Shown piece by piece: positions 1 through 9,060 of a DNA stretch of 64,000 nt (positions are counted from its first letter, which is position 1; every line of letters begins with the position of its first letter). Source of the stretch: Limosilactobacillus sp. (GTDB taxonomy: Bacteria; Bacillota; Bacilli; Lactobacillales; Lactobacillaceae); NCBI RefSeq assembly GCF_022482365.1, contig NZ_JAKVPE010000001.1:124001-188000 (forward strand). Reading direction: 5' to 3'. The notes under the pieces are model-generated. The model was not told the DNA's origin, did no database searches, and was given only the letters and a program-made list of their open reading frames with translations. The translations under genes and the position numbers were made by a program.

Positions 1-852
1 TGTTAACTCACTAAATTCTGAACCGTTGTCAGAGGTTATTGTCTTAAAAATGCGATAGTAAGCATCTGTGCCCATTTTCTGGCGCAAATTTATAAAGAAC
101 TGATTTACTGCATGCGCAGTTTTACCAGCAATTTTACTCGTGATATTAACTCGTGAAAGGCGATCAGTCATTACTAGTACAACACTGTCATTACCGTTTT
201 TCTGTCCCTGAACTGTATCCAGTTCCCAATGGCCAATTTCGGACCGTTGGTCCGCAGTTTGAGGTCGTTGAGCAATATTAGGCCCTAAGCACCTTTTAGC
301 TTGCGGATGAGTTTGATGATGCTTACGTTTAGGTTTTTCAAAGAGGTCTAAATTGGACGTACGAAGCACACCCTCATTAATCCATTGATATAAAGTTACA
401 ACCGACTTTGGGATCAGGGTGCCATCATTCATTAAATCTCGAGCCTTATAAATAACCGCTTGTGGGGAGTAATGGTGGTCGTCAAACTCACCAAGCATTA
501 GCTGATCAGCTAATCGTAAAAATTGCTTTGAAGAATAATATAAGCGACGACGACCAGAATGGCGGTGATGTTCAAGATATGTGGCCTGACCAGCTTCATA
601 ACTATAGATGTAGTAAGAATATTCGTAAATCTTACCATTAGATTTTTGACGACGAAGTTGGCGGACCGTACCACGGTTGAGCTCGTTATTAATTGTTTGA
701 TGATTAACTCCTAATTGGCGACCAATTGCGCGATTGGAAAGTCCTTGCGACTTTAAAGTCGCAATCATCACACGTTCTTCTTTAGTAAGATGAGCATTCT
801 TTTTATGAGTAGTCAATAAAATAGTAGACATGGTATCATTTAAGTGCGTCAT
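1..852 (-). CDS. IS30-family transposase, C-terminus cut off by window edge
   Basis: The reverse strand is open from an ATG at 852 to the window edge (284 codons). An AAAGGATG ribosome-binding site lies just upstream of that ATG; a second in-frame ATG at 831 is possible. The N-terminus carries an IS30-type helix-turn-helix (LTKEERVMIATLKSQGLSNR, then IGRQLGVNHQTI). Two acidic residues of the DDE catalytic triad are visible, in HWELDTVQG and in TSDNGSEFSE. The third acidic residue and the C-terminus lie outside the window. The protein cuts and joins the ends of its own element. I cannot tell whether the copy is intact. It sits downstream of the lipid kinase gene on the same strand. Confidence 0.93.
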   Translation of the reverse strand, partial: MTHLNDTMSTILLTTHKKNAHLTKEERVMIATLKSQGLSNRAIGRQLGVNHQTINNELNRGTVRQLRRQKSNGKIYEYSYYIYSYEAGQATYLEHHRHSGRRRLYYSSKQFLRLADQLMLGEFDDHHYSPQAVIYKARDLMNDGTLIPKSVVTLYQWINEGVLRTSNLDLFEKPKRKHHQTHPQAKRCLGPNIAQRPQTADQRSEIGHWELDTVQGQKNGNDSVVLVMTDRLSRVNITSKIAGKTAHAVNQFFINLRQKMGTDAYYRIFKTITSDNGSEFSELT

Positions 853-900
853 TTGACGGACATCCTTTCATATAGGTTTGGTTCACTTAATATGATACCT
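1..900 (-). mobile_element. IS30-family insertion sequence, partial
   Basis: The transposase gene occupies almost the whole stretch, and the element continues beyond the left edge. The right boundary is approximate: sequence up to about 900 (ending near TATGATACC) looks like the promoter-side end, but I could not pair it with an inverted repeat because the other end is missing. Confidence 0.6.
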
Positions 901-983
901 GATGTCACGCCGAATGGCGTTTTTTATTTACCACCAACTGGGTGGCTAACTTCATTCTATAATCTACCAAATAAATTAAAGAT

Positions 984-1037
984 TGAAAATCAAAAAAGAC
1001 TGATGAACGAAATGCTCATCAGTCTTTTTGATTTTCA
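984..1037 (-). terminator. long hairpin terminator overlapping the dagK stop
   Basis: Arms at 984-1006 and 1016-1037 are complementary over about 22 bp, with one extra A. The core is AAAAGACTGATGA/TCATCAGTCTTTT. The stop codon of the lipid kinase gene (1019-1021) lies inside the right arm, so the last codons of the gene are part of the terminator stem. Confidence 0.75.
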
Positions 1038-1984
1038 GTTAGTGATTGCTGGCGGAAGGGGTAGGTGGCCGTTGACATGGTGAGGTCCATGAACTGGTTG
1101 CCCATCTCCTCGCCGTCGACCTGGCCAAACTCGAGCGAGGTGGTCGTCACGTGGAAGCGACGGCCGTGGTAGTGATTGGCCAGGCGCGAGTCCATCAATT
1201 TCCCGTGCGCGAGCTGGATCAGTTGCCAGAAGGTGGTTGGCCAGCTGCGGCGCTCGGCGATCACGAGGTCGAGGCCGTCCTGATCGAGGCTGGCAGTGGG
1301 AGCAATTTGAAAGCCGCCACCGATGTAGGGATGGTTGGTGACCACAGCGATGTAGGCCTTCTCGAAGAACTCCCGGCCGTGCTCACCCTGGGCCATCAAG
1401 GAGAAGGGGGCCTGGTTGTAGAGTACCGCCAGGGCCTGGGAGGCATAGGCAAAGTGGCCCAGCTGGTGATGGCGGTTTAGCTTCCGCTTGGCCTTAGAAG
1501 AATTGGTCCGACTGACGATGGCGGCATCGAAGCCGATCCCAACGTTGTTCAGGAAGTAATGATCCGTCTTCTTGATGGCGTCGCGGTAGTGGCCGATGTT
1601 GATGGTCCGCGTCTGGTCGGCATCCATAATTTGACGCAGGGCCGTGCGCGGGTCCAGGGAGATCCCGTAGGCGCGGGCAAAGTCGTTGCCGGTGCCAGCC
1701 GGGATGTAGGCGAGGGGCAGCGGCCGGTTCGGTGCTCCCTTGATCAGGCCGTTTAGGACCTCGTGGAGGGTGCCATCACCACCCATGGCGATCACGACCG
1801 TTGTTTCCTGAGACATTTGGGATTGGGCCAGCTTGGTGGCGAGGTAGGTAGCGTGGCCGGCGTACTTGGTAAATTGGTGGTGGTAGTCCACCTGAGAACT
1901 GTCGAGCTCATGTTGAATGGCCGGCCAAGCCTCCTTGGCATAGCCGTTTCCCGCGGTTGGATTAATGATTATTGAATAATGCAT
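1019..1984 (-). CDS. dagK: diacylglycerol/lipid kinase (DagK/YegS family)
   Basis: 321-aa soluble lipid kinase of the DAGK catalytic family. It would phosphorylate diacylglycerol or a related lipid at the membrane face, returning it to phospholipid synthesis. The start ATG (MHYSIIINPTAGNGYA) is preceded by AAAGGAAG; a longer open frame to 2134 is only the translated intergenic repeat. The family glycine-rich nucleotide loop GGDGTLHEVLNG and the PAGTGNDFARA motif are both present, as is the C-terminal GEEM segment. The gene is transcribed away from rpoY. Its 3' end runs into a long terminator hairpin next to the insertion sequence. Confidence 0.9.
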   Translation of the reverse strand: MHYSIIINPTAGNGYAKEAWPAIQHELDSSQVDYHHQFTKYAGHATYLATKLAQSQMSQETTVVIAMGGDGTLHEVLNGLIKGAPNRPLPLAYIPAGTGNDFARAYGISLDPRTALRQIMDADQTRTINIGHYRDAIKKTDHYFLNNVGIGFDAAIVSRTNSSKAKRKLNRHHQLGHFAYASQALAVLYNQAPFSLMAQGEHGREFFEKAYIAVVTNHPYIGGGFQIAPTASLDQDGLDLVIAERRSWPTTFWQLIQLAHGKLMDSRLANHYHGRRFHVTTTSLEFGQVDGEEMGNQFMDLTMSTATYPFRQQSLTENQKD

Positions 1985-2014
1985 CGTTATTCTTCCTTTG
2001 GTAAATAAGCGAAG

Positions 2015-2180
2015 GGGGAGTGGGACAGAACTCGCTTGCGAGTTCGTCTTCCCACCCCCGTGAGGCCGGTTAAGTGTTCCGGGCGTTGATTTATCAACGC
2101 CCGGAACACTTAACCGGCTACCGCGCTGTAGCATTTATAGCTATATAACAACAAAGAGGCCGGGTCAATTCCCAGCCTCC
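2015..2180 (-). repeat. three-hairpin intergenic element, copy 1 (downstream of rpoY)
   Basis: Read on the minus strand from the end of rpoY, three hairpins follow one another. The first is a GAGGCTGGG/CCCGGCCTC hairpin followed by Ts. The second has perfect 26-bp arms at 2065-2090 and 2093-2118 with a 2-nt loop. The third is a GAACTCGC/GCGAGTTC hairpin inside a GTGGGA/TCCCAC clamp. The same order and loops recur after tig at 27110-27273, so this is a dispersed family rather than an isolated terminator. Confidence 0.85.
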
Positions 2181-2193
2181 TAAACCAACATTA

Positions 2194-2415
2194 TTACTTC
2201 TCGTCAAATGTTGTCATCTTAAAATTAGGATTTTGCTTTTCGTAAGCGAGGGCCTTGTCGTCCAACTGTTCAACGTACTCGATCATGTAATCGGTGTTGT
2301 GCTCAACCATCAGAAGTGCCTCGGCTTCAGAGTCGGCTTCGATGAATAATGATTGAGTGTTTTCACGGACGGGCCGCTTGGTTTTGTCCGGTTGGTAGTA
2401 TACCTTAAAAGTCAT
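2194..2415 (-). CDS. rpoY: RNA polymerase epsilon subunit (RpoY)
   Basis: 73-aa acidic protein matching the small auxiliary epsilon subunit of Firmicutes RNA polymerase (MTFKVYYQPDKTKRPVREN... EYVEQLDDKALAYEK). It binds core polymerase and, in the family, has been linked to protection from phage-encoded inhibitors. I chose the ATG at 2415, 11 nt after GGAG; an upstream in-frame TTG at 2424 is too close to the ribosome-binding site. In Bacillus the gene lies beside an RNase J gene and near def-pdh. Here def and pdh are close, but the RNase J gene in this window is far away. Confidence 0.88.
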   Translation of the reverse strand: MTFKVYYQPDKTKRPVRENTQSLFIEADSEAEALLMVEHNTDYMIEYVEQLDDKALAYEKQNPNFKMTTFDEK

Positions 2416-2543
2416 ACTGTTCAAAACTCCTTATTGTCGAAATTAATTACTCTACCTATTCTAGCACAACTAATCAATGCTGTCTTAGAATTTCCTAACA
2501 TGGTATCATTAAAACAGATATTATACCAAATGAGGTGGAGAAA

Positions 2544-3011
2544 ATGCGACTATTTTGGATATGTGTAGTGGCAATCCTAATCGTCCTGGCGTTGTACGTG
2601 GCAATTCACCGGATTCTGATTAACCGGGCGACCTTGATGCTGCGCAACCGGGCCCAGCACGTCACCGATGCGGCGGTCAACCACAGCTTGCAGAAGCTGC
2701 TGGGCTGGGACCGGCAGCTGACTTCTGAACTGGTGGCTGACGTTTGGGGCAAGGGTGTCCTGGCCTTTGAATATCATTTCGACTACCGCCAGCTGGGGCA
2801 AACCCTTGATAAGGACCAACTGACAAGCGAACTGGCCGACTACGCCAAGCAAGAGGGACTGACCGCTTTCAAGCCGGAGCGACCGGTCTTCGTAGTAACC
2901 GACTGGTGGGAATACGAGGGAGTTTTGCACATCGACGTGGCCTACCTGCTGAACGAGTCAACGGTGGAATACGTCAGTGACCTGAAGCGCCTGAACCGGC
3001 ATAGTAAATAA
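2544..3011 (+). CDS. small membrane-anchored protein, unknown function
   Basis: 155 aa. The start ATG follows GAGGTGG with good spacing. Residues about 4-24 form one hydrophobic helix (LFWICVVAILIVLALYVAI), followed by a basic stretch and a mixed soluble domain ending RLNRHSK. This looks like an N-terminally anchored protein with a cytoplasmic or surface domain. I recognise no catalytic motif and no family. It is monocistronic, diverges from rpoY and ends at a strong hairpin. Confidence 0.75.
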   Translation: MRLFWICVVAILIVLALYVAIHRILINRATLMLRNRAQHVTDAAVNHSLQKLLGWDRQLTSELVADVWGKGVLAFEYHFDYRQLGQTLDKDQLTSELADYAKQEGLTAFKPERPVFVVTDWWEYEGVLHIDVAYLLNESTVEYVSDLKRLNRHSK

Positions 3012-3016
3012 ACAAT

Positions 3017-3050
3017 GAAGCTGGAGAAAATTTGGATTTTCTCCAGCTTC
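3017..3050 (+). terminator. perfect 14-bp hairpin after the small membrane protein gene
   Basis: GAAGCTGGAGAAAA (3017-3030) and its exact complement (3037-3050) enclose a 6-nt loop. The T-run after it is weak. Confidence 0.7.
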
Positions 3051-3078
3051 ACTTGTTTTCGAATATTAAAAAGATAAC

Positions 3079-3188
3079 GTGGGAAATAACCGTGGGGCTA
3101 GTGTCTAGCTACGGACGAAAGCCGACGCCTTCAGCGCCGACTCCCGTCCTAGGCTAGCCATACGCCCCACTTGATGGTTATTTCCCAC
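3079..3188. repeat. 110-nt nested stem structure beside def
   Basis: Outer arms GTGGGAAATAACC (3079-3091) and GGTTATTTCCCAC (3176-3188) pair perfectly. Inside them GTGGGGC (3092-3098) pairs with GCCCCAC (3164-3170), a CTAGC stem follows, then GGACG (3113-3117) pairs with CGTCC (3145-3149). The result is one long stacked hairpin with a GC-rich tip, between two convergent genes. It has no T-run like an ordinary terminator. Confidence 0.7.
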
Positions 3189-3197
3189 TCACTTTAT

Positions 3198-3770
3198 TTA
3201 GCTAATCATAATCGTATCTTCAGGCGCCTCAAATGGGTGCTCCTTATTGATGTGGTCGTAGAAGAGCATTCCGTGGAGATGGTCAATCTCGTGTTGGCAG
3301 ACGATTGCCGGATAGTTCTTCAACCGAATCTGGTGGGTTTCGCCATTAACGTCCTGGTAGCGCAGGGTAATCCGGTCGTGGCGGGGAACGTAGCCCGGAA
3401 CGTCCTTATCAACGGACAGGCAGCCCTCGCCCTCGGTCAGTGCCGCGTACTGAACAGATTCACTGACGATGACCGGATTGATAATAACGTCCTTAAAGAG
3501 CGGCTTGCCATCGCTCTTGTCATCGCCTTCCAATGGTGGAACTAAGACGGCGGCCATCTGCTTGGAAACCCCCACTTGAGGGGCGGCCAGGCCAACGCCG
3601 GCCCGCAGCTTGTACTTTTCACAGAGCTCGGGATCCTGGCTTACTTCCAGGTACTTCATCATGTTCTTGGCCAGGTCCTGGTCTTCCTTTGACAGGGGAA
3701 ATTCAACCTTGGCCGCGCGTTTCCGTAAAACGGGGTTACCGTCACGGGTAATATCCTTCATCAGATACAA
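3198..3770 (-). CDS. def: peptide deformylase
   Basis: 190-aa type II (Gram-positive) peptide deformylase, which removes the formyl group from the initiator methionine of new proteins. All three metal/catalytic motifs are present: [15 protein letters not shown] (Cys ligand) and HEIDHL (two His ligands plus catalytic Glu). I chose the TTG start at 3770 because GGAGG lies 9 nt upstream; an ATG three codons later would sit 18 nt away. The gene is divergent from pdhA, and the def-pdhABCD neighbourhood is conserved in Firmicutes. Confidence 0.95.
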   Translation of the reverse strand: MYLMKDITRDGNPVLRKRAAKVEFPLSKEDQDLAKNMMKYLEVSQDPELCEKYKLRAGVGLAAPQVGVSKQMAAVLVPPLEGDDKSDGKPLFKDVIINPVIVSESVQYAALTEGEGCLSVDKDVPGYVPRHDRITLRYQDVNGETHQIRLKNYPAIVCQHEIDHLHGMLFYDHINKEHPFEAPEDTIMIS

Positions 3771-3924
3771 GAATATTCGCCTCCAAATTTACTCTATCTA
3801 AACATTCTATCATATTAAAGTTAAATTGCTGACTAAAATCGCTCTTTTTCGTAAAAACCTACGGAAAGTTTTAAAATAACCTTTTCACAAACACTTTTTA
3901 GGCAAAATTTGCTAAAAAAGTCTA

Positions 3925-3961
3925 TGAAAGCGCTTGTTTTATATCGAAAAGCGGCTATACT
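3925..3961 (+). promoter_or_regulatory. pdh promoter with overlapping cre-like (CcpA) site
   Basis: TTGTTT (3934-3939) and TATACT (3956-3961) are separated by 16 bp. TGAAAGCGCTTGTT (3925-3938) resembles a catabolite-responsive element with an AGCGCT core and overlaps the -35 box. CcpA control of the operon by carbon source is an inference from this sequence. Confidence 0.65.
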
Positions 3962-4024
3962 AGAAACTGTAAGTAGGCAATCGCTTACATGATGTTAATT
4001 GGATTTGGAAAGGGATGTTTTATA

Positions 4025-5125
4025 ATGGCCAATGCTGTTGACTTTGCAAAGATTAAAGCCGATGAAGGCGCTGCATACGCAAAGCCTGTTCAAATTCTTG
4101 ATAATGATGGAAACGTTGTTAACAAGGACTTAATGGCTAATTTCACTGATGACCAAATTGTAGACTTAATGAAGAAAATGGTTTGGGAACGTGCCCTGCA
4201 CGAACAAACGATGAGCTTCTCACAACAAGGACGGTTAGGGTTCTATGCTCCAACCTGGGGTGAGGAAGCTTCTGAAATGGGTACTGCATCAGCATTCCAA
4301 AAGCAAGACTTTCTTTGCCCAGCCTACCGTGACTTACCACAATTAATTCAACACGGTGCTACTGTTGCTCAAATGTATCTCTGGTCTAAGGGTCACATCA
4401 AGGGGAACCTCTTTGATGCACGTGCTCTTCGTCCACAAATCATCATTGGTGCTCAGATGGTTGAAATGGCCGGTGCTGCCCTTGGTATTAAGAAGAACGG
4501 CGAAAAGGATGCCGTTGCTTATGCCTACACTGGTGAAGGTGGTTCTTCACAGGGTGACACCTACGAAGGGATGAACTTTGCTGGTGCCTTCCAAGCACCT
4601 GCCGTATTCATCATCCAGAACAACGGATGGGCTATTTCTTACCCACGGAAGCTTCAAACTAAGGCTCAAACCATTGCTCAAAAGGGTGTTGCTGCTGGTA
4701 TCCCAGGCGTTCAAGTCGACGGGATGGATGTACTGGCATGTTACGAAGTTGCCAAGGAAGCACGTGAATTCGCTGCTGCTGGCAACGGCCCAGTTCTGAT
4801 TGAAACCTTGACTTACCGGTTTGGTGCCCACAGTTCTGCCGGTGACGATCCTAGTCGGTACCGTACCAAGGAAGAAGAAAAGCCTTGGTTCGACAAGGAC
4901 CCACTGATTCGGCTTCGGAAGTACTTAACCAAGAAGGGTCTCTGGTCTGAAGAAGAAGAGAAGAAGTACGCTGATGAATGCAAGGAAGACTTCAAGAAGC
5001 AAATGAAGGAAGCCGACTCTGTTGAACCAGAAAAGGTTTCTGACATGTTGAAGCGGACCTTCGAAGTACCAACCCCAGATATCAAGGAACAAATTAAAGA
5101 GTACGAAGCAAAGGAGTCGAAGTAA
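4025..5125 (+). CDS. pdhA: pyruvate dehydrogenase E1 alpha subunit
   Basis: 366 aa. It decarboxylates pyruvate with thiamine diphosphate, together with PdhB, to load acetyl groups on E2. The ThDP-binding segment is visible as GEGGSSQGDTYEGMNFA followed by NNGWAIS. The start ATG (MANAVDFAK) follows GGAAAGGGATG; an ATG 36 nt upstream lacks a ribosome-binding site. It is the first gene of pdhABCD. Highly expressed style: codons favour GGT/GCT/GTT more than the neighbouring GC-rich genes do. Confidence 0.96.
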   Translation: MANAVDFAKIKADEGAAYAKPVQILDNDGNVVNKDLMANFTDDQIVDLMKKMVWERALHEQTMSFSQQGRLGFYAPTWGEEASEMGTASAFQKQDFLCPAYRDLPQLIQHGATVAQMYLWSKGHIKGNLFDARALRPQIIIGAQMVEMAGAALGIKKNGEKDAVAYAYTGEGGSSQGDTYEGMNFAGAFQAPAVFIIQNNGWAISYPRKLQTKAQTIAQKGVAAGIPGVQVDGMDVLACYEVAKEAREFAAAGNGPVLIETLTYRFGAHSSAGDDPSRYRTKEEEKPWFDKDPLIRLRKYLTKKGLWSEEEEKKYADECKEDFKKQMKEADSVEPEKVSDMLKRTFEVPTPDIKEQIKEYEAKESK

Positions 5126-5127
5126 TC

Positions 5128-6105
5128 ATGGCTAAAAAGACATATATCAAAGCTATTACTGAAGGTATTGACATTGCTTTGGCTGAAGATCCAAAGACGC
5201 TGGTCTTCGGTGAAGATGTTGGTAAGAACGGTGGTGTCTTCCGTGCCACCAATGGCTTACAAGACAAGTACGGTCAAGATCGTGTATTCAGTACTCCACT
5301 GGCTGAATCAGGGATCCTGGGCATGTCAATTGGTTTAGCTGCTACTGGCTGGCGTCCAGTTCCAGAAATTCAGTTCATGGGCTTCACTTTTGAAGCAATG
5401 GACTCCATTGCCGGACAGATGTCACGTGTTCGTTTCCAATACAATGGTACCAAGAACATGCCAATCACCATTCGGACTCCTTACGGTGGTGGTACTCACA
5501 CTGCTGAACTCCACGGGGATGACCTTGAAAACTTCTTCGTTGGTATCCCAGGTCTGCGGGTAGTTACCCCAAGTTCTGCTTACGATGCTAAGGGTCTGGT
5601 AATTTCCGCTATTGAAAACAACGACCCAGTTCTGTTCCTTGAAAACCTTCGTCTTTACCGTTCTGTTAAGGGTGAAGTTCCTGACGACAAGTACACTGTT
5701 CCGTTGGACAAGGCTAACGTTGTTCAGGAAGGTAATGACGTTACGATCGTTACCTACGGTGGTATGGTTCCAGAAGCTGTCAAGGCTGCTAAGAAGCTGG
5801 CTAAGGACAACATTTCTGCCGAAGTTATTGACCTTCGTTCACTCTACCCACTTGACACTGACACTATCTTTGAATCCATCAAGAAGACTCACCACGTTGT
5901 AATTGTTCAGGAATCTCAAAAGATGGCCGGTGTTGGTGCCCAGGTTGCTTCCGCAATTTCTGAAGGTGCCATCATGTACCTGGATGCTCCTATCTCCCGT
6001 GTAGCTGCACCTAACTCTGTCTACCCATTCCCAATGGCAGAAGATGTATGGCTTCCACGTGCCAAGGAAGTTGAAGAAGCAGCTCGTCAAGTAGTTAACT
6101 ATTAA
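5128..6105 (+). CDS. pdhB: pyruvate dehydrogenase E1 beta subunit
   Basis: 325 aa, the usual length for the family. It forms the E1 heterotetramer with PdhA and supplies part of the ThDP site (FGEDVGKNGGVFRAT, LAESGILGMSIGLA). It starts 2 nt after pdhA; its AAGGAG ribosome-binding site lies inside the last pdhA codons, which suggests coupled translation. A transketolase pyrimidine-binding domain (about residues 1-180) is followed by the C-terminal transketolase domain. Confidence 0.96.
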   Translation: MAKKTYIKAITEGIDIALAEDPKTLVFGEDVGKNGGVFRATNGLQDKYGQDRVFSTPLAESGILGMSIGLAATGWRPVPEIQFMGFTFEAMDSIAGQMSRVRFQYNGTKNMPITIRTPYGGGTHTAELHGDDLENFFVGIPGLRVVTPSSAYDAKGLVISAIENNDPVLFLENLRLYRSVKGEVPDDKYTVPLDKANVVQEGNDVTIVTYGGMVPEAVKAAKKLAKDNISAEVIDLRSLYPLDTDTIFESIKKTHHVVIVQESQKMAGVGAQVASAISEGAIMYLDAPISRVAAPNSVYPFPMAEDVWLPRAKEVEEAARQVVNY

Positions 6106-6150
6106 TCACGGCTTTGCCTACTGATTAATTAGAAAGGAAGTTAAATTAAT

Positions 6151-7476
6151 ATGGCTTACAAATTCAGACTACCTGAAATGGGTGAAGGCCTTACTGAAGG
6201 TGACGTTGCTTCATTCCTGGTTAAGGAAGGCGACGCTATCAAGGCTGACGATCCATTAGTAGAAATTCAAACCGATAAGTCCACCACCCAACTGGTATCT
6301 CCAGTTGACGGGACCGTTACCAAGCTGGATGCTAAGGAAGACGATCACGTTGAAAAGGGTGACGACCTGGTTGAAATCGACGATGGCAAGGACGGCGTAA
6401 GCACTAACGTCGAAGGCGACGACGAAGGTGGCAGTGACGCTGATGAAGCACCTGCTGAAGAAGAATCCGAAGCTCCAGCAGAATCCACTGCTCCTGCTGC
6501 TCCAGCCGCACCTGCTAAGGGTGGCGTTGCTCCACTTGCTGAGCCAAACAAGCTGGTTATGGCAATGCCTTCCGTTCGTCAGTATGCCCGTGACAAGGGT
6601 GTTGACATCTCCTTAGTACAACCAAGTGGTAACCATGGTCAAGTACTGAAGGAAGATATTGACAACTTCAACGGTGCTGCTGCCGCTGCTCCAGCTGCCG
6701 GTGCTGCTACTGCTGCTGCACCTGTTGCTAAGGCTGGTAACACCATCAAGCCTTACACTGGCGCTGGTGAAGATGCCGAGACTCGTGAACCACTGTCCAA
6801 CATGCGGAAGATCATTGCTAAGAACATGCGTGAATCTGCCGACATCAGTCCAATGGTTACTGTCTTCGCTAATGCCGAAGTATCTAAGATGATGGCAAAC
6901 CGGAAGAAGTACAAGGCTGTTGCTGCTGACGAAGGTATTCACCTGACCTTCCTGCCTTACGTTGTTAAGGCCATCATCGCTATGATGAAGAAGTACCCAG
7001 AATTCAATGCTTCCATTGATGACAGTACTCAAGAATTAGTTCAGAAGCACTACTACAACATTGGTATTGCTACCAGCACTGACCATGGTCTGTACAACCC
7101 GAACATCAAGAACGCTGATTCCAAGAGCATGTTTGAAATTGCTAAGGAAATCTCCGCTAACGCTCAGGCTGCTGAAGACAACAAGCTGAGTCCAGAAAGC
7201 ATGGCTCACGGCTCCATCACGATTTCCAACATTGGTTCCATGCGTGGTGGCTGGTTCACTCCAATCATCAACCAACCAGAAGTTGCTATCCTCGGGATGG
7301 GTACGATTGCTACTGAACCAGTTGTTAACGACGAAGGCGAAATCGTTGTTGGTCACAACATGAAGCTGTCGCTGACTGTTGATCACCGTCTGATTGATGG
7401 TGCATTAGCTACTGAAGCTCTGAACTACCTGAAGAAGCTTCTGGAAGATCCTGAATTGTTAATGATGGAGGGCTAA
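6151..7476 (+). CDS. pdhC: dihydrolipoamide acetyltransferase E2
   Basis: 441 aa. It transfers the acetyl group from lipoate to CoA and forms the core of the complex. Domain order: one lipoyl domain with the lipoylation Lys43 in [10 protein letters not shown], an acidic then Ala/Pro-rich linker, a peripheral subunit-binding domain (about 135-172, [14 protein letters not shown]), a second Ala/Pro linker, and the acyltransferase domain with DHRLIDG near the C-terminus. A strong ribosome-binding site, GAAAGGAAG, is present. There is a single lipoyl domain, as in many lactobacilli. Confidence 0.96.
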   Translation: MAYKFRLPEMGEGLTEGDVASFLVKEGDAIKADDPLVEIQTDKSTTQLVSPVDGTVTKLDAKEDDHVEKGDDLVEIDDGKDGVSTNVEGDDEGGSDADEAPAEEESEAPAESTAPAAPAAPAKGGVAPLAEPNKLVMAMPSVRQYARDKGVDISLVQPSGNHGQVLKEDIDNFNGAAAAAPAAGAATAAAPVAKAGNTIKPYTGAGEDAETREPLSNMRKIIAKNMRESADISPMVTVFANAEVSKMMANRKKYKAVAADEGIHLTFLPYVVKAIIAMMKKYPEFNASIDDSTQELVQKHYYNIGIATSTDHGLYNPNIKNADSKSMFEIAKEISANAQAAEDNKLSPESMAHGSITISNIGSMRGGWFTPIINQPEVAILGMGTIATEPVVNDEGEIVVGHNMKLSLTVDHRLIDGALATEALNYLKKLLEDPELLMMEG

Positions 7477-7481
7477 TAAGT

Positions 7482-8909
7482 ATGGCTGACGTTGAAAAGA
7501 AAGATACGGTTATTGTTGGTGGGGGCCCCGGTGGCTACGTTGCCGCTATTCGGGCTTCCGAATTAGGCCAGAAGGTTACCCTGATTGAAAAGGGTGACCC
7601 AGGTCTGGGTGGTGTCTGCCTGAACATTGGTTGTGTCCCATCAAAGGCTTTGATTGCCGCTGGTCACCGTCTTCAAGAAACATTGGATTCCAGCACCTAT
7701 GGTGTTTCCAAGACCAATGCTACGATTGATTTCAAGAAGACCCAGGACTGGAAGCAGAAGAAGGTCGTTGACCGGATGACCCGTGGGGTTAAGATGCTGC
7801 TCAAGAAGCACAAGGTTGAAATCATTGATGGTGTTGCCATCATGGACAACGACCACCAACTTCGGGTTCTGAAGTCTGGTCCAAAGCAATTCATGGACTC
7901 TGACGGCGGTCGGAAGATCGAATGGAACAACCTGATTTTGGCTACTGGTTCTCGTCCAGTGGAAATTCCGAACTTCAAGTTTGAAGGCCGGGTTATCGAC
8001 TCTACTGGTGGCTTGAACCTGCCTGAGATCCCTAAGGAATTTGTTGTTATCGGTGGTGGTTACATCGGTACTGAACTGGCTGGTGCATATGCCGACCTTG
8101 GTTCTCACGTAACGATCATTGAAGGTACTGACAGCATCCTTGGTGGCTTCGACAAGGACATGGTTAAGGTTGTTGTTAAGAACCTGAAGAAGAAGGGCAT
8201 TGACATCATTACTGGTGCCATGGCCAAGAACTCGACGCAGGATGACTCCAGTGTTACGGTAACCTACGAAGTTGACGGTAAGGAAAGCAGCATTAAGGCT
8301 GACTACTGCATGGTTTCTGTTGGTCGGAAGCCAAACACCGACAACTTTGGCCTTGACATGACGAGTGTCAAGATGGACGACCACGGCAAGGTTATCGTTG
8401 ACAAGCAGGGTAAGACCAATGTCGACCATATCTACGCTGTTGGTGACATGGTTCCCGGCCCAGCATTGGCTCACAAGGCATTCTTCGAAGGTAAGACTGC
8501 CGCTGGAGCGATTGCCGGTAAGAACACTGCTAATGACTGGGTAGGGGTACCTGCCGTTTGCTTCGCTGACCCAGAACTTGCCCAAGTCGGCATGACTGCT
8601 AGTGAAGCTAAGGACAAGGGCATTGAAGTTGCCACTGCACAGTTCCCATTTGCTGGGAATGCACGGGCGGTTTCACTTGACCAACCAGACGGCTTTGTTC
8701 GCTTCGTTTACACGAAGGAGAAGAAGAACGTCGTTGGTGCCCAGGTTGTTGGTCCAGAAGCAAGTACGCTTGCTGGTGAACTTTCATTAATCGTTAACTG
8801 TGGTATGAACGTTGAAGACGTTGCTTTGACGATTCACCCACACCCAACCCTTAACGAACCAATCCAAGAAGCTGCTGATGTTGCTCTGGGTCTGCCAACC
8901 CACATCTAA
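7482..8909 (+). CDS. pdhD: dihydrolipoamide dehydrogenase E3
   Basis: 475 aa FAD-dependent flavoprotein that reoxidises the E2 lipoyl group using NAD+. Visible motifs: the FAD loop VGGGPGGYVAAI, the redox-active disulfide in CLNIGCVPSK, a second dinucleotide fold VIGGGYIGTELAG, and the C-terminal catalytic HPHPTLNE. It starts 5 nt after pdhC and is the last gene of the operon, followed by a terminator. Confidence 0.96.
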   Translation: MADVEKKDTVIVGGGPGGYVAAIRASELGQKVTLIEKGDPGLGGVCLNIGCVPSKALIAAGHRLQETLDSSTYGVSKTNATIDFKKTQDWKQKKVVDRMTRGVKMLLKKHKVEIIDGVAIMDNDHQLRVLKSGPKQFMDSDGGRKIEWNNLILATGSRPVEIPNFKFEGRVIDSTGGLNLPEIPKEFVVIGGGYIGTELAGAYADLGSHVTIIEGTDSILGGFDKDMVKVVVKNLKKKGIDIITGAMAKNSTQDDSSVTVTYEVDGKESSIKADYCMVSVGRKPNTDNFGLDMTSVKMDDHGKVIVDKQGKTNVDHIYAVGDMVPGPALAHKAFFEGKTAAGAIAGKNTANDWVGVPAVCFADPELAQVGMTASEAKDKGIEVATAQFPFAGNARAVSLDQPDGFVRFVYTKEKKNVVGAQVVGPEASTLAGELSLIVNCGMNVEDVALTIHPHPTLNEPIQEAADVALGLPTHI

Positions 8910-8931
8910 TCATCAACACCTGATCAAATCC

Positions 8932-8964
8932 AAAACGCGTTGTCAGAAATGGCAACGCGTTTTT
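8932..8964 (+). terminator. pdh operon terminator
   Basis: AAAACGCGTTGTCA and TGGCAACGCGTTTT pair around a GAAA loop, followed by Ts. Confidence 0.9.
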
Positions 8965-9060
8965 GGCTTTTAAATGAAAAAGCGGTTTCTTCGTTAAGAA
9001 GTCTGCCAATCGCTTGTGCGGGATTGTATAATAGAATAAACAAACTGAGGGGGTTCTGTA

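Noticed and set aside
2016-2134. 50-residue N-terminal extension of dagK
   Set aside because: It translates the intergenic hairpin element; the real start with a ribosome-binding site is at 1984.
7641-8585. 314-aa open frame antisense to pdhD
   Set aside because: Shadow of a highly expressed gene with strong codon bias; no start signal.
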